64,000 nt of DNA from Gordonia sp. KTR9 (GTDB lineage: Bacteria > Actinomycetota > Actinomycetes > Mycobacteriales > Mycobacteriaceae): the NCBI RefSeq assembly GCF_000143885.2, contig NC_018581.1:2666001-2730000 (forward strand), in the 5' to 3' direction. Numbering within the stretch: position 1 is the stretch's first letter; each line of letters starts with the position of its first letter. The notes under the pieces are model-generated. The model saw only the letters and a program-made list of their open reading frames with translations, was not told the DNA's origin and made no database searches. Below are positions 1 to 9,074 of this stretch, piece by piece. The position numbers and the translations under genes were made by a program.

Positions 1-743
1 TGCGCGGGCTGCGCTCCAAGTCGGCATCCACCGAACGCAACGCGCAGATCGCCGCGCGGCGGGCCCAGCGGGCCGCGACGATCGGCTCGGTACTGAAATC
101 GACGGTCTCGATCGTCTTGCTCGTCTGGGTCGTGCTGTCGGTGCTCAGCGTGCTGGGCGTCAACATCGCACCGTTCATCGCCTCGGCCGGGATCGTCGGC
201 CTCGCAATCGGTTTCGGTGCGCAGAATCTGGTGCGCGACTTCGTGACCGGTGTGTTCATGCTGCTCGAGGACCAGTACGGCGTGGGTGACATCGTGGACC
301 TCGGCGAGGCGGTCGGCGAGGTGGAGTCGGTGGGACTGCGTGTGACCACCCTGCGCGACATCGACGGCACCCTCTGGTACGTCCGCAACGGTGAGATCGC
401 CCGCGTGGGCAACATGAGCCAGGAGTTCGCGGTCGCGCGCGTCGACGTCCCGGTGGCACCCGGCGCCGACATCGACAAGGCGCAGCAGGTGGCCGATGAC
501 GCGGCCCGCACCGCGATCGAGGAGGACTCGACGGACATTCTCGGACAGATCGAGATGCTCGGCGTCCAGGAGGTGTCGTCGGATCAGGTCGTCCTGCGAT
601 TGACGGTGAAGACCAAGCCGAACGGCCAGTGGGCGGTGCAGCGACGACTGCGCCGGGCGATCCTGCGGTCGTTCGTGGAGAACTCGATCGACCTGCCGTA
701 CTCGCGGGCCTGGGGGGCGCTGGCGGATTCCGTCGCGCCCTGA
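1..743 (+). CDS. Mechanosensitive ion channel (MscS family), 3' part only
   Basis: The reading frame is open from the first bases of the window, so the true start lies outside; the TTG at 117 is only an internal codon. The visible part holds a basic linker (RNAQIAARRAQRAA), one hydrophobic segment, and the MscS pore helix and beta domain: GLAIGFGAQNLVRDFVTGVF followed by EDQYGVGDIVDL. MscS-type channels open under membrane tension and release solutes during hypo-osmotic shock. The C-terminal region (VDVPVAPGADIDKA onward) matches the alpha/beta cytoplasmic vestibule. The N-terminal helices cannot be judged. It ends 41 bases before a strong hairpin terminator. Confidence 0.9.
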   Translation, partial: RGLRSKSASTERNAQIAARRAQRAATIGSVLKSTVSIVLLVWVVLSVLSVLGVNIAPFIASAGIVGLAIGFGAQNLVRDFVTGVFMLLEDQYGVGDIVDLGEAVGEVESVGLRVTTLRDIDGTLWYVRNGEIARVGNMSQEFAVARVDVPVAPGADIDKAQQVADDAARTAIEEDSTDILGQIEMLGVQEVSSDQVVLRLTVKTKPNGQWAVQRRLRRAILRSFVENSIDLPYSRAWGALADSVAP

Positions 744-755
744 GGGCTGCGGCGG

Positions 756-787
756 GACGATTGACCCACAAGACGATCAACCCACAA
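756..787. repeat. Tandem 16-bp direct repeat after the MscS gene
   Basis: Two adjacent 16-base units, gacgattgacccacaa (756-771) and gacgatcaacccacaa (772-787), match at 14 of 16 positions. They lie between the MscS stop codon and the terminator stem, and the last few bases of unit 2 form the foot of that stem. No protein-coding role is apparent. Confidence 0.75.
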
Positions 788-828
788 CGAGAAGAACCCC
801 GGCGGTGAGCCGGGGTTCTTCTCGTTGT
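784..828. terminator. Bidirectional hairpin terminator
   Basis: A perfect 19-bp inverted repeat (784-802 with 810-828) surrounds a 7-base loop. The core is gaagaaccccgg paired with ccggggttcttc. It sits between the plus-strand MscS gene and the minus-strand tRNA-Leu, so it can end transcription from both sides. The T-rich or A-rich flanks are modest, as is usual in high-GC actinomycetes. Confidence 0.85.
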
Positions 829-833
829 TCTCG

Positions 834-922
834 TGGTGTCCGAGGGGGGACTTGAACCCCCACGTCCGTTAATAGGACACTAGCACCTCAAGCTAGCGCG
901 TCTGCCATTCCGCCACTCGGAC
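834..922 (-). tRNA. tRNA-Leu, anticodon GAG
   Basis: On the minus strand the 5' end GTCCGAG (922-916) pairs with CTCGGAC (844-838), giving a 7-bp acceptor stem. The anticodon stem CTAGC/GCTAG encloses loop TTGAGGT, so the anticodon is GAG and it reads CUC and CUU codons. The long variable arm is typical of a type II leucine tRNA, and the T arm contains GGGGGTTCAAGTCCCCC. The discriminator base A at 837 is followed by an encoded CCA (836-834). It is transcribed towards the terminator at 784-828. Confidence 0.95.
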
Positions 923-1042
923 CTGCGTGCCGCGGTGAGGGTTCCGGCGATCTCTCGCCGGTGATCTTTCGACCCGTCTCGCTGCAGCGGGATAACCCTA
1001 ACCGAGGTTGCCCGTGTATCCCAAATCCCGTAGGAGTGAGGG

Positions 1043-2377
1043 GTGTCTACACAGTCTGCGACCGACGAAGTGGTCGATCTGGTCAGTCGATTGATCCGTT
1101 TCGACACCTCCAACACGGGCGAGCCCGAGACCACCAAGGGCGAGGAGGAGTGCGCCCGCTGGGTGGCCGAGCATCTCGAGGAGGTGGGCTACACGACCCA
1201 GTACGTCGAATCCGGGCGGCCGGGCCGGGGCAACGTGTTCGCGCGGCTCGCCGGACCTCCGGATTCCGAACGTGGCGCACTGCTCATCCACGCCCACCTC
1301 GACGTCGTGCCCGCCGAGCCGGCCGACTGGAGTGTGCATCCGTTCTCCGGGGCCATCAAGGACGGTTACATCTGGGGTCGGGGCGCGGTCGACATGAAGG
1401 ACATGGCCGGCATGGCCCTGGCGCTCGCGCGGCAGTTCAAACGGGACGGCACCGTCCCGCCCCGTGAGCTCGTGTTCGCCTTCCTCGCCGACGAGGAGGC
1501 CGGCGGGTCGTGGGGTTCGCACTGGCTCGTCGAGAACCGGCCCGACCTGTTCGAGGGCATCACCGAGGCGGTCGGCGAGGTCGGCGGCTTCTCACTCACC
1601 GTCGACCGGCCCGACGGCACGCAGCGGCGGCTCTATCTGGTCGAGACGGCCGAGAAGGGCCTCGCGTGGATGCGACTCACCGCAGAGGCCCGCGCGGGAC
1701 ACGGATCGTTCCTGCACGAGGAGAACGCCGTGACCGAGGTCGCCGAGGCGGTCGCCCGGATCGGACGGCACCGGTTCCCTCTGGTGATGACCGAGTCGGT
1801 GAGCCAGTTCCTGGCCGAGGTCAGCGCGGAAACGGGCCTGGACCTGAGTCCCGAGGCGCCCGACCTGGAGACGTCGCTGTTCAAACTGGGCAATCTCGCG
1901 CGGATCATCGGCGCGACGCTCCGCGACACCGCCAATCCCACGATGCTCAAGGCCGGCTACAAGGCCAATGTCATCCCGCAGAAGGCGGAGGCGGTCATCG
2001 ACTGCCGGGTGCTCCCCGGACGCCAGGCCGCCTTCGAGAAGGAGATCGACGAACTCATCGGTCCCAACGTGCGGCGCGAGTGGATCACCCATCTCGATTC
2101 CTACGAGACCACCTTCGACGGCGATCTGGTCGAGGCGATGAATGCCGCCGTCCTCGAACACGACCCCCAGGGAAAGACGGTGCCGTACATGCTCTCCGGC
2201 GGCACCGACGCCAAGGCATTCGCGAAGCTGGGCATCCGGTGCTTCGGCTTCGCGCCGTTGCGACTACCGCCCGAACTCGATTTCGCGGCGCTGTTCCACG
2301 GCGTCGACGAGCGCGTGCCCGTCGACTCGGTTCTGTTCGGCACCAAGGTCTTCGAGCACTTTCTGCGGCACAGCTGA
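1043..2377 (+). CDS. M20/M25/M40 family metallo-hydrolase (dipeptidase/deacylase)
   Basis: A 444-residue zinc-dependent M20 peptidase. Metal and catalytic motifs are visible: HAHLDV (83-88, ligand H85 and catalytic D87), GRGAVDMKD (112-120, bridging D117), and ADEEAGG with the Glu pair at 151-152. A lid (dimerisation) domain lies between about residues 200 and 330. The GTG start at 1043 is preceded by the ribosome site taggagtgaggg. In M. tuberculosis the syntenic gene is Rv2141c, sometimes called dapE2, but the substrate cannot be read from the sequence. DapE, carboxypeptidase G2-like and aminoacylase activities all use this fold. Confidence 0.92.
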   Translation: MSTQSATDEVVDLVSRLIRFDTSNTGEPETTKGEEECARWVAEHLEEVGYTTQYVESGRPGRGNVFARLAGPPDSERGALLIHAHLDVVPAEPADWSVHPFSGAIKDGYIWGRGAVDMKDMAGMALALARQFKRDGTVPPRELVFAFLADEEAGGSWGSHWLVENRPDLFEGITEAVGEVGGFSLTVDRPDGTQRRLYLVETAEKGLAWMRLTAEARAGHGSFLHEENAVTEVAEAVARIGRHRFPLVMTESVSQFLAEVSAETGLDLSPEAPDLETSLFKLGNLARIIGATLRDTANPTMLKAGYKANVIPQKAEAVIDCRVLPGRQAAFEKEIDELIGPNVRREWITHLDSYETTFDGDLVEAMNAAVLEHDPQGKTVPYMLSGGTDAKAFAKLGIRCFGFAPLRLPPELDFAALFHGVDERVPVDSVLFGTKVFEHFLRHS

Positions 2378-2482
2378 ACCCTCACCTAGAGTGAGCAGCA
2401 CGGCTTCTTCGGCGACCCTGACCTATCGGTCGGAGAATGCCCCGCACTCTTCCGACGCGCGAAACGTGAGAAAGGTGAACAC

Positions 2483-3028
2483 ATGTCGTCATTCGACCCG
2501 TACTCCCCGCTACCGAGCCTCCCCGGCTTCACCCTGACCTCGGAGAGCCTCACCGACGGGGCCGCGCTGGCCAACGGACAGGTGAGCGGGATCATGGGCG
2601 CGGGTGGCGAGGACCTCTCGCCGCAGCTGAGCTGGTCCGGGTTCCCCGCCGAGACCAAGAGTTTCGCCGTCACCGTGTACGACCCCGACGCCCCCACCGC
2701 CGCCGGGTTCTGGCACTGGGCGGTCGCCGACATCCCCGCCTCGGTCACGAGCCTCCCCGAGGGCGCAGGCGACGAGGAGGGTTCCGGGCTGCCCGACGGC
2801 GCGGTCACCCTCAGCAACGACGCCTCGCTGCGCCGGTACATCGGTGCGGCGCCGCCGCCCGGACACGGTCCGCACCGGTACTTCGTCGTCGTGCACGCCG
2901 TCGACACCGAGTCCCTCGGTCTGCCGGAGAACGCGACGCCCGCGTACCTGGGATTCAACCTGTTCTCCCACGCGATCGCGCGCGCAACACTCGTCGGGAC
3001 CTACGAACAGCCCGGCGAGAACGTCTGA
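2483..3028 (+). CDS. YbhB/YbcL family Raf kinase inhibitor-like protein (PEBP fold)
   Basis: A 181-residue phosphatidylethanolamine-binding-protein-like protein with the family signatures [26 protein letters not shown] (the ligand-site Asp-Pro-Asp and His) and [13 protein letters not shown]. The start ATG at 2483 follows gagaaaggtgaacac. Mycobacterial homologues (Rv2140c/TB18.6) sit beside the same M20 peptidase and pyrD. The cellular role of bacterial members is poorly defined: ligand binding or protease-inhibitor-like functions have been proposed. It converges on pyrD, with a hairpin between them. Confidence 0.9.
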   Translation: MSSFDPYSPLPSLPGFTLTSESLTDGAALANGQVSGIMGAGGEDLSPQLSWSGFPAETKSFAVTVYDPDAPTAAGFWHWAVADIPASVTSLPEGAGDEEGSGLPDGAVTLSNDASLRRYIGAAPPPGHGPHRYFVVVHAVDTESLGLPENATPAYLGFNLFSHAIARATLVGTYEQPGENV

Positions 3029-3042
3029 CTCCGGCCATCGAT

Positions 3043-3069
3043 GGCCCGGTGGTGCGAGACCGCCGGGCC
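3043..3069. terminator. Convergent hairpin terminator
   Basis: The inverted repeat ggcccggtggt (3043-3053) and accgccgggcc (3059-3069) forms an 11-bp stem with one G-T wobble around loop gcgag. It lies between the stop codons of the PEBP gene (plus) and pyrD (minus), so it can serve both. Confidence 0.7.
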
Positions 3070-3080
3070 AACGGTGACCC

Positions 3081-4217
3081 TCACGGCTGGTTGCGAGCCG
3101 CGCAACCGACCGCGTCGGAGATCGAGGCGAAGCCACCTGCCCGCGCCCGCTGTGCGAGGCCGGCGTGGAGCTCCGTCAGCCACACCGGGCCTCCGTAGAT
3201 GAAGCCGGTGTAGACCTGCAGGAGGTCGGCGCCGGCGCAGATCCGTTCCCAGGCCTGGTCGACCGTCTCGATGCCGCCGACACTGACGAGCGCGATCCGG
3301 CCGCCCACCCGGTTGTAGAGCCGGCGCAGGACGGTCAGCGAGCGCGCGGCGACCGGCGGCCCGGACAGGCCACCCGCACCGATCTCCCGGACCTCGTCCG
3401 ACGAACTGCGCAGACCCTCACGACCGATCGTGGTGTTGGTGGCGACGATTCCGGCCAGGCCGAGTTCGACCGCCAGATCCGCCACGGCGTCGACGTCGTC
3501 GTCGACGAGATCGGGCGCGATCTTGAGCAGCACCGGGACGTGAACCACACCGAGTACCGCGGTCAAGATGGGCCGCAGCGAGTCCACGGCCTGCAGATCC
3601 CGCAGCCCCGGGGTGTTGGGCGAACTCACGTTGACGACGACGAAATCCGACAGGGGTCCCAGCAATTCGGCCGAGCGCCGGTAGTCGTCGATCGCGTCGT
3701 CGACCGGGACGACCTTGGTCTTGCCGATGTTGGCGCCGATGGGCACCGAGACCGGCCCCCGTCGGACATCCATCAGGTGCTGCGCGGCCACCTCGGCACC
3801 CGGATTGTTGAAGCCCATCCGGTTGATCAGCGCACGGTCGGCGGGAAGACGGAACAGGCGCGGCGTCGGATTGCCGGGCTGCCCCTGACCGGTGATCGTG
3901 CCGATCTCGGCGAAGCCGAATCCGATCTGGCCCCAGGTGTTCACCGCACCGGCCGTCTTGTCGAACCCGGCCGCCAGACCGATCGGGGCGGGGAAGTCGA
4001 CACCGAAGACCCGTGTGCGCAAGACCGGGTCGTGCTGGGCCAGCAGCTTGGCGGTCAGGAACGCCAGCGGCGGAAACCGTCCGACGACGCGCAGGACCGC
4101 GAAGACGATGTGGTGGATCCTCTCCGGATCGACGCGGAACATGATCGAGCGCAGGAGGGGATAGCACCACCGGTTGAGGACGGGAAGTACTCCGGTGGCT
4201 CTGCGGGACTTCAGCAT
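3081..4217 (-). CDS. pyrD: Quinone-dependent dihydroorotate dehydrogenase (class 2)
   Basis: A membrane-associated flavoenzyme of pyrimidine synthesis that oxidises dihydroorotate to orotate with quinone as acceptor. The 378-residue product starts at the ATG 4215-4217 (MLKSRRATG); the longer open frame only reads back through the upstream gene. Class 2 features are an N-terminal amphipathic segment ([18 protein letters not shown]), [37 protein letters not shown] with the catalytic Ser in that region, [17 protein letters not shown] and [17 protein letters not shown]. The start overlaps the end of the DUF5703 gene by 7 bases, so it is the third gene of a coupled minus-strand operon. Confidence 0.97.
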   Translation of the reverse strand: MLKSRRATGVLPVLNRWCYPLLRSIMFRVDPERIHHIVFAVLRVVGRFPPLAFLTAKLLAQHDPVLRTRVFGVDFPAPIGLAAGFDKTAGAVNTWGQIGFGFAEIGTITGQGQPGNPTPRLFRLPADRALINRMGFNNPGAEVAAQHLMDVRRGPVSVPIGANIGKTKVVPVDDAIDDYRRSAELLGPLSDFVVVNVSSPNTPGLRDLQAVDSLRPILTAVLGVVHVPVLLKIAPDLVDDDVDAVADLAVELGLAGIVATNTTIGREGLRSSSDEVREIGAGGLSGPPVAARSLTVLRRLYNRVGGRIALVSVGGIETVDQAWERICAGADLLQVYTGFIYGGPVWLTELHAGLAQRARAGGFASISDAVGCAARNQP

Positions 4218-4555
4218 GCGCGTGCGCTCCGGGGGTCGTGGCCGTTCTGGTCGGGGGACCGATCGTCGGCCGAGTCGTCGCTGTGGGAGCCGCGTGAACC
4301 ACGCGGCGGGCGGCGCCGCTTCAGCAGCACTTTCCGGGTGCCGTCGGAGTAGAGCCGCACCCGCGACAGTTCCCAGCCGCCGAACTCGGCTTCGAGGGCC
4401 AGGCGCATCGAGGCGGTCACTCGGGTCACATCGGGTGGCAGACGCAACAGGACGCACTCGACGTCCTCCGTGGTGACCTCCCAGCCCTCCGGATAGCGGG
4501 AGCCGTGCCGAGCCGAGGTGCGTGCGGGTCGCGTGCCCGAACGATCAGGACTCAT
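4211..4555 (-). CDS. DUF5703 family protein
   Basis: A 114-residue protein with a compact domain (about residues 20-75: [20 protein letters not shown], then [20 protein letters not shown] and [17 protein letters not shown]), followed by a charged, low-complexity tail. I recognise it as the actinobacterial DUF5703 group; no biochemical function is known. Its ATG overlaps the stop of the upstream lipoprotein gene (ATGA) and its end overlaps the pyrD start by 7 bases, so all three are probably translated together. Confidence 0.8.
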   Translation of the reverse strand: MSPDRSGTRPARTSARHGSRYPEGWEVTTEDVECVLLRLPPDVTRVTASMRLALEAEFGGWELSRVRLYSDGTRKVLLKRRRPPRGSRGSHSDDSADDRSPDQNGHDPRSARAC

Positions 4556-5628
4556 TCGGCCCGCTCATCGGTGACCACCTGGAGTCCGCCGTCGCGCGCG
4601 GAGAGCACGTAGACGGTGCCCGACTCGTCGACCGCGATCCGGTCGGGCTGCACGACCGAGGCGAACCGCTGGACCTCGGTGGGTTCGCCGTCCGCCAGGT
4701 CATAGGCCACCACCTCGTTGTTGCCGGTCGTCGACACCCAGAGCCGGTCCCGGGTGTCGTCGTAGTCTACGGCGTACGGTCCGTCCGCAACCGGGTAGCG
4801 AAAGCGCATCACCAGAGGTGATCCGAAGAAGCCGAGGATCTCGCCGTCGCGGGTGTTGGCCACCAGCACCCGTCCGAACTCGTCCACGGTGGAGTTGGTC
4901 GCCCCGTTGCCCGCACGAAGAGCCGGCCCGAGTTCGCCGGACCCGGGGTCGACGGGGGTCACCGACGACTGTGCGCGATCCAGCACGACGACCTGCCCAC
5001 CGAGCTCCCCGGCCGATTCCGGCGCGGCCGTCAACGAGTCCACCCGGACGAACCGATCGACATCGTGCTTCTTCGCGAAGTCGGCGTCGTACACGAGAAC
5101 GCGTCCGTCCGCCGTGCCGACGACGAGGAAGCCGGTCGGGGTGCGCGTCACCGCGGTCGGCTGGTCGGACTCGAGATCGCCGGTCTGGACCCGGCCCTCG
5201 GCGTCGACGACGACGAGCACACCCGGGCCGGCGCCGACATACTCGCCGTCGTCACCCGCCGCCAGGGCGACGAGGCCAGGGACGGCGATGGTCCGCGGAG
5301 GCGCGGTCACGTTTCCCGCGTCGTAGCGGAGGATCTGGTTCCCGTCGGCCGAGAGGACGGCGACGGTCCCGCCCGACGTCGCGAGCGCGCGCGCCCCCGC
5401 GGGCGCGGGGACGACGGTGCCGGCGGGAGCCGACGCCGAACTCGCCGGCGCCTCGGGTGCGGTCGCCGGCGTCACGGTCGGTACGTCCGGCGTGCCGTCG
5501 TCGGATCCGCACGCGGTGATCATGCCCACACCGATCACCAGTGCCGCCGCCGCGGCGACCGGACCGCGCAATCGCGAGACGCCCGTGCGGAACTGGTGAG
5601 GGGGCTGGGATGGTCGCGGCGAGGACAT
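4552..5628 (-). CDS. Secreted lipoprotein with YncE-like beta-propeller repeats (LppL-like)
   Basis: 358 residues from the ATG at 5626-5628. An N-terminal basic stretch, a hydrophobic core ([15 protein letters not shown]) and a lipobox ending ITAC predict export and lipidation of the cysteine. A Thr/Pro/Ala-rich spacer follows. The rest has repeating beta-strand units such as [34 protein letters not shown] and [19 protein letters not shown], as in beta-propeller YncE/SMP-30 proteins. M. tuberculosis lppL occupies the same position next to pyrD. The function is unknown; a sensing or binding role at the cell surface is only a guess. Confidence 0.85.
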   Translation of the reverse strand: MSSPRPSQPPHQFRTGVSRLRGPVAAAAALVIGVGMITACGSDDGTPDVPTVTPATAPEAPASSASAPAGTVVPAPAGARALATSGGTVAVLSADGNQILRYDAGNVTAPPRTIAVPGLVALAAGDDGEYVGAGPGVLVVVDAEGRVQTGDLESDQPTAVTRTPTGFLVVGTADGRVLVYDADFAKKHDVDRFVRVDSLTAAPESAGELGGQVVVLDRAQSSVTPVDPGSGELGPALRAGNGATNSTVDEFGRVLVANTRDGEILGFFGSPLVMRFRYPVADGPYAVDYDDTRDRLWVSTTGNNEVVAYDLADGEPTEVQRFASVVQPDRIAVDESGTVYVLSARDGGLQVVTDERAE

Positions 5629-5728
5629 GTCCCCATCTTGCGTGACCGCATCCGAACGCCGGTCGGGAGGGTCGAGGCCGTGTCGCCAGTCGGGTCGACC
5701 GGGGCGGTCCCAAGTAGCATCGGGCGCC

Positions 5729-6571
5729 GTGACCGACACCATGACGTGGACCCAGTCGATCGTCCTCGGGGCGTTGCAGGGCCTCACCGAGTTCTTGCCG
5801 ATCTCGTCCTCCGGACATCTCCGGATCGCCTCCGAGCTGATGTTCGGCGAGGACGCCGGCGCCTCCTTCACCGCGGTCACCCAACTCGGGACCGAGGCCG
5901 CGGTCCTCGTGTTCTTCGGCCGCGACATCATCCGCATCGTCACCGCCTGGTTCCGGGGTCTGCGCCACGCCGACGAGCGGAACGTCGACTATCGGATCGG
6001 CTGGTATGTGATCTTCGCGACCATCCCGATCGGACTGATCGGCTATCTGTTCAAAGACGAGATCCGCACCACCGGTCGCAACCTGTGGCTCGTCGCGATC
6101 ATGCTCATCCTGTTCGCCGGGGTGTTCTGGCTGGCCGAACGGTACGGGCAGAAGCAACGGAACCTCGAGCAGCTGACCCTGCGCGACGGCCTCGTGATGG
6201 GCGGCGCGCAGTGCCTCGCGCTGATCCCGGGGGTGTCGCGCTCCGGCGCCACGGCGAGTGCGGGTCTGTTCCTCGGGCTCGAACGTGAAGCCGCGTTCCG
6301 CTTCTCGTTCCTGCTGGCCATCCCCGCGGTCACCGCGTCGGGCCTGTTCAGCCTCCCCGACGCCTTCGACCCCAGCGGAGAGGGCACGCAGGCCAGCGGA
6401 TCGCAGCTGCTCGTCGCGACGCTGATCGCCTTCGTCGTCGGCTACGCCGCGATCGCCTGGCTGCTGAAATTCGTCAGCGCGCATTCGATGAACTGGTTCG
6501 GCGCCTACCGCATCGTGCTCGGCGTGACGCTGATCGTGTTGCTGTCGACGGGCGTGATCTCGGCGACATGA
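5729..6571 (+). CDS. uppP: Undecaprenyl-diphosphatase (bacitracin resistance protein)
   Basis: An integral membrane phosphatase that recycles undecaprenyl pyrophosphate to the monophosphate carrier for peptidoglycan and arabinogalactan assembly. The signatures are [16 protein letters not shown] near the N terminus and [11 protein letters not shown] in the middle, with about eight hydrophobic helices. Two starts are plausible: GTG 5729 (used here) and ATG 5741, the latter matching the length of mycobacterial proteins. It is divergent from the lipoprotein gene, about 100 bases apart. The next gene follows after 68 bases on the same strand. Confidence 0.95.
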   Translation: MTDTMTWTQSIVLGALQGLTEFLPISSSGHLRIASELMFGEDAGASFTAVTQLGTEAAVLVFFGRDIIRIVTAWFRGLRHADERNVDYRIGWYVIFATIPIGLIGYLFKDEIRTTGRNLWLVAIMLILFAGVFWLAERYGQKQRNLEQLTLRDGLVMGGAQCLALIPGVSRSGATASAGLFLGLEREAAFRFSFLLAIPAVTASGLFSLPDAFDPSGEGTQASGSQLLVATLIAFVVGYAAIAWLLKFVSAHSMNWFGAYRIVLGVTLIVLLSTGVISAT

Positions 6572-6639
6572 CGCCGCGCCCGCCGCGCCGGACTCCGCGC
6601 GCCGTGCGGGCCCGCGCGGCCGGTGCCTATGGTTGTGGG

Positions 6640-7401
6640 ATGACCGTGATCCTTCTCCGGCACGGCCGTTCGACGGCGAACACCTCGGGGGTGCTCGCCG
6701 GTCGCAGCGCCGGCGTCCATCTCGACGACCGCGGGCGCGCCCAGGCCGACGATCTGGTTCGACGCCTCGGCGACCATCTCGGCTCCATCCGGGCGGTGGC
6801 GCGGTCGCCGCTCGACCGGTGCGCCGAGACGGTCGCGCCACTGCTGGCCGCGCTGGGCACCGACGGGCAGGCGCCGCCCGAGATCGTCGTCGACGATCTC
6901 GCGGAGGTCGACTACGGCGGATGGACCGGTCGGTCGATCTCGGAACTCCTGAAGGAACCGCTGTGGAAGGTCGTGCAGCAGCAGCCCTCGGCCGCGGTGT
7001 TCCCCGACGGCGAGGGTCTGGCCGACGTCCAGGCCCGAGCCGTGCGTGCGATCCGTGAACTGGACCGGATCCATGGCGGACCCGACGGCTCCGGGGTGTG
7101 GATCGCCTGCTCGCACGGCGACGTCATCAAGTCGATCATCGCCGACGCCATGGGCACTCATCTCGATGCCTTCCAGCGCATCGTCGTCGAGCCGGCGTCG
7201 ATCAGCGTGATCCGGTACGCGTCGTCGCGCCCGTACGTGCACACGGTGAACACCACCGAGAACCTGTCCATACCGAAGCCCCCACCGCCGGCCGAGGACG
7301 GGCAGCGGCCCGCCGACGACGCGGTCGTGGGCGGCGACACCGGGGCGGATGTCGCGCCGTCGCCGAACGGGACCGCGACGATCCCGGCGACATCGGGATA
7401 A
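6640..7401 (+). CDS. Histidine phosphatase superfamily protein (MSMEG_4193-type)
   Basis: 253 residues from ATG 6640 (MTVILLRHGRSTAN). The RHG motif carries the catalytic His8, and the second catalytic His is His159 in ACSHGDVI. Other conserved parts are LDDRGRAQADDL, SPLDRCAETVAPL and DLAEVDYGGWTGRSISEL. It belongs to the phosphoglycerate mutase/acid phosphatase branch but its substrate is unknown. The C-terminal tail of about 35 residues is disordered. In actinobacteria this gene regularly precedes the DUF3090 and SCO1664-type genes, as here, which suggests a shared process. Confidence 0.92.
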   Translation: MTVILLRHGRSTANTSGVLAGRSAGVHLDDRGRAQADDLVRRLGDHLGSIRAVARSPLDRCAETVAPLLAALGTDGQAPPEIVVDDLAEVDYGGWTGRSISELLKEPLWKVVQQQPSAAVFPDGEGLADVQARAVRAIRELDRIHGGPDGSGVWIACSHGDVIKSIIADAMGTHLDAFQRIVVEPASISVIRYASSRPYVHTVNTTENLSIPKPPPPAEDGQRPADDAVVGGDTGADVAPSPNGTATIPATSG

Positions 7402-7426
7402 TGAACCAGACGACGAAGGAGGTGTG

Positions 7427-8161
7427 ATGTCTCGAGCCATCCATGTGTTCCGGAGCCCGGACCGCTTCGTGGCGGGCACGATCGGGCAGCCCGGTGACCG
7501 TACGTTCTACCTCCAGGCGGTCCACGAGGCCCGCATCATCAGCGTGATGCTGGAGAAGCAGCAGGTCCAGATCCTGGCGGACCGGATCGGCGCACTGCTC
7601 GACGAGATCCACCGCCGCTTCGGCACCCCGATCCCGCCGGAGACCGACCGGGTCGGCGACCTGAGTCCGCTGGTGATGCCGGTCGATGCCGAGTTCCGGG
7701 TCGGCACGATGGGTCTGGGATGGGACGCGGAGTCCGAGGCCGTGGTGGTCGAGCTGCTCGCCGTCACGGAGGGGGAGTTCGACGAGAGCGTCGTGCTCGA
7801 CGACACCGACGAGGGTCCGGACGCGGTGCGGGTCTTCCTGACCACCGCGGCCGCCCGTGAGTTCGCCGCGCGGTCGTCGAAGGTGATCTCGGCGGGTCGG
7901 CAACCGTGCCCGCTGTGCAGCGAACCGCTCGACCCCGAGGGCCACCTGTGTATCCGGACCAACGGCTACAAGCGGGATGCGGAGTTGAGCAAGTCCCTCG
8001 ACTTCATCGACCCCGATGTCTTCAACAGCCTTGCTGCACAGGGCGATCCGAGCCTTGCGGTCGACGACGACCCCTTGGGCCAAGAGGGGGGCGCACCGCC
8101 GCCCGGGGAGTCCGACGACCCCGACGAGCCCGGTGACGCCGACCCCTCCGCGCGTGACTGA
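7427..8161 (+). CDS. DUF3090 family protein with a putative zinc knuckle
   Basis: 244 residues from ATG 7427, with a strong ribosome site gaaggaggtgtg. The N-terminal DUF3090 region begins SRAIHVFRSPDRFVAGTIG and includes TFYLQAVHEARIISVMLEKQQ. A CPLC pair (C161, C164) followed by EGHLC (H173, C175) looks like a small zinc site. The tail after about residue 205 is acidic and Pro/Gly-rich. No biochemical function is known. The stop codon overlaps the next start by 8 bases, so it is coupled to the kinase-like gene. Confidence 0.9.
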   Translation: MSRAIHVFRSPDRFVAGTIGQPGDRTFYLQAVHEARIISVMLEKQQVQILADRIGALLDEIHRRFGTPIPPETDRVGDLSPLVMPVDAEFRVGTMGLGWDAESEAVVVELLAVTEGEFDESVVLDDTDEGPDAVRVFLTTAAAREFAARSSKVISAGRQPCPLCSEPLDPEGHLCIRTNGYKRDAELSKSLDFIDPDVFNSLAAQGDPSLAVDDDPLGQEGGAPPPGESDDPDEPGDADPSARD

Positions 8162-8987
8162 CGAGCCCGCGGCCGACCACGTCCTCCGCGAAGGCGAACT
8201 CACGATCCTCGGCCGGATCCCGTCGGCCAGCAACGCGACGCTCGTGTGCGACGCGGTGCTCGACACGCAGACCTCCGTGCGCTGTGTCTACAAGCCGGTG
8301 CGCGGGGAGGTCCCGCTGTGGGACTTCCCCGACGGCACCCTCGCCGGACGGGAGGTCGCGTCGTACCTGATCTCCGAGGCGCTCGGCTGGGACACCATTC
8401 CGACCACCGTGCACCGCGACGGCCCGCTCGGGCCCGGGATGGTGCAGCGCTGGGTCGAGACACCCGACAACACCGATCACCCGATCCCGGAGACCGAACC
8501 GCGGGTCGACCTCGTCGACCTGTGCCCGGTGGGTGCCGTACCCGCCGGATACCTCGCCGTGCTCCAGGCCTACGACCCGTACGGCGACCCCGTCGTGCTG
8601 GTGCACGCCGACGACCCGCGACTTCAGCGGATGTCGGTGCTCGACGTGATCCTCAACAACGCCGACCGCAAGGGCGGGCATGTGCTGGAGGGGCTCGACG
8701 GCGGCGTCTACGGCATCGATCACGGGATCTGCCTGCACAGCGAGGACAAGCTGCGGACGGTGCTGTGGGGCTGGGCGGGGGAGCCGGTCCCCGGGCACCT
8801 CGTGGCCGACATCGCCGAGCTCGCCGAGAGTCTGGAGACCGACGGATCGGCGCTGCGCGCGCAGCTCGTCGAACACATCACCCCCGACGAGGTCGAGTCG
8901 CTGGCGATCCGGGCGATCGTGGTCGCCGAGAGCGCGACCATGCCGCATCCGCCCGGCCATCGGCCGATTCCGTGGCCGCCGTTCTGA
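8154..8987 (+). CDS. SCO1664 family protein, PI3/4-kinase-like fold
   Basis: 277 residues from GTG 8154. It has features of an atypical protein/phosphoinositide kinase: a glycine-poor nucleotide loop (LGRIPSASNATLV), a candidate ATP lysine K47 in CVYKPVRGE, a Glu in AGREVASYL, a catalytic-loop-like NNADRKGGHVL (168-178) and DHG (189-191) where kinases have DFG. Databases name this family 'SCO1664 family' or 'phosphatidylinositol kinase-like'; activity is undemonstrated to my knowledge. It overlaps DUF3090, and its stop codon lies in a 10-bp tandem repeat. Confidence 0.88.
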   Translation: MTDEPAADHVLREGELTILGRIPSASNATLVCDAVLDTQTSVRCVYKPVRGEVPLWDFPDGTLAGREVASYLISEALGWDTIPTTVHRDGPLGPGMVQRWVETPDNTDHPIPETEPRVDLVDLCPVGAVPAGYLAVLQAYDPYGDPVVLVHADDPRLQRMSVLDVILNNADRKGGHVLEGLDGGVYGIDHGICLHSEDKLRTVLWGWAGEPVPGHLVADIAELAESLETDGSALRAQLVEHITPDEVESLAIRAIVVAESATMPHPPGHRPIPWPPF

Positions 8988-9010
8988 GGTGTCCTGAGAC
9001 GTCCTGAGGC
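8981..9010. repeat. 10-bp tandem repeat (x3) spanning the stop codon
   Basis: Three consecutive decamers, gttctgaggt, gtcctgagac and gtcctgaggc, begin at 8981, 8991 and 9001. The TGA stop of the SCO1664-type gene (8985-8987) lies in the first unit, and each later unit repeats TGA at the same phase. It is a short local duplication with no evident function. Confidence 0.7.
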
Positions 9011-9074
9011 GGTACGGTCCGTCGGGCGCGAGGGGAGTGAACAGCTCGCGCGCCGTGGGCAATACAGTGGACGC

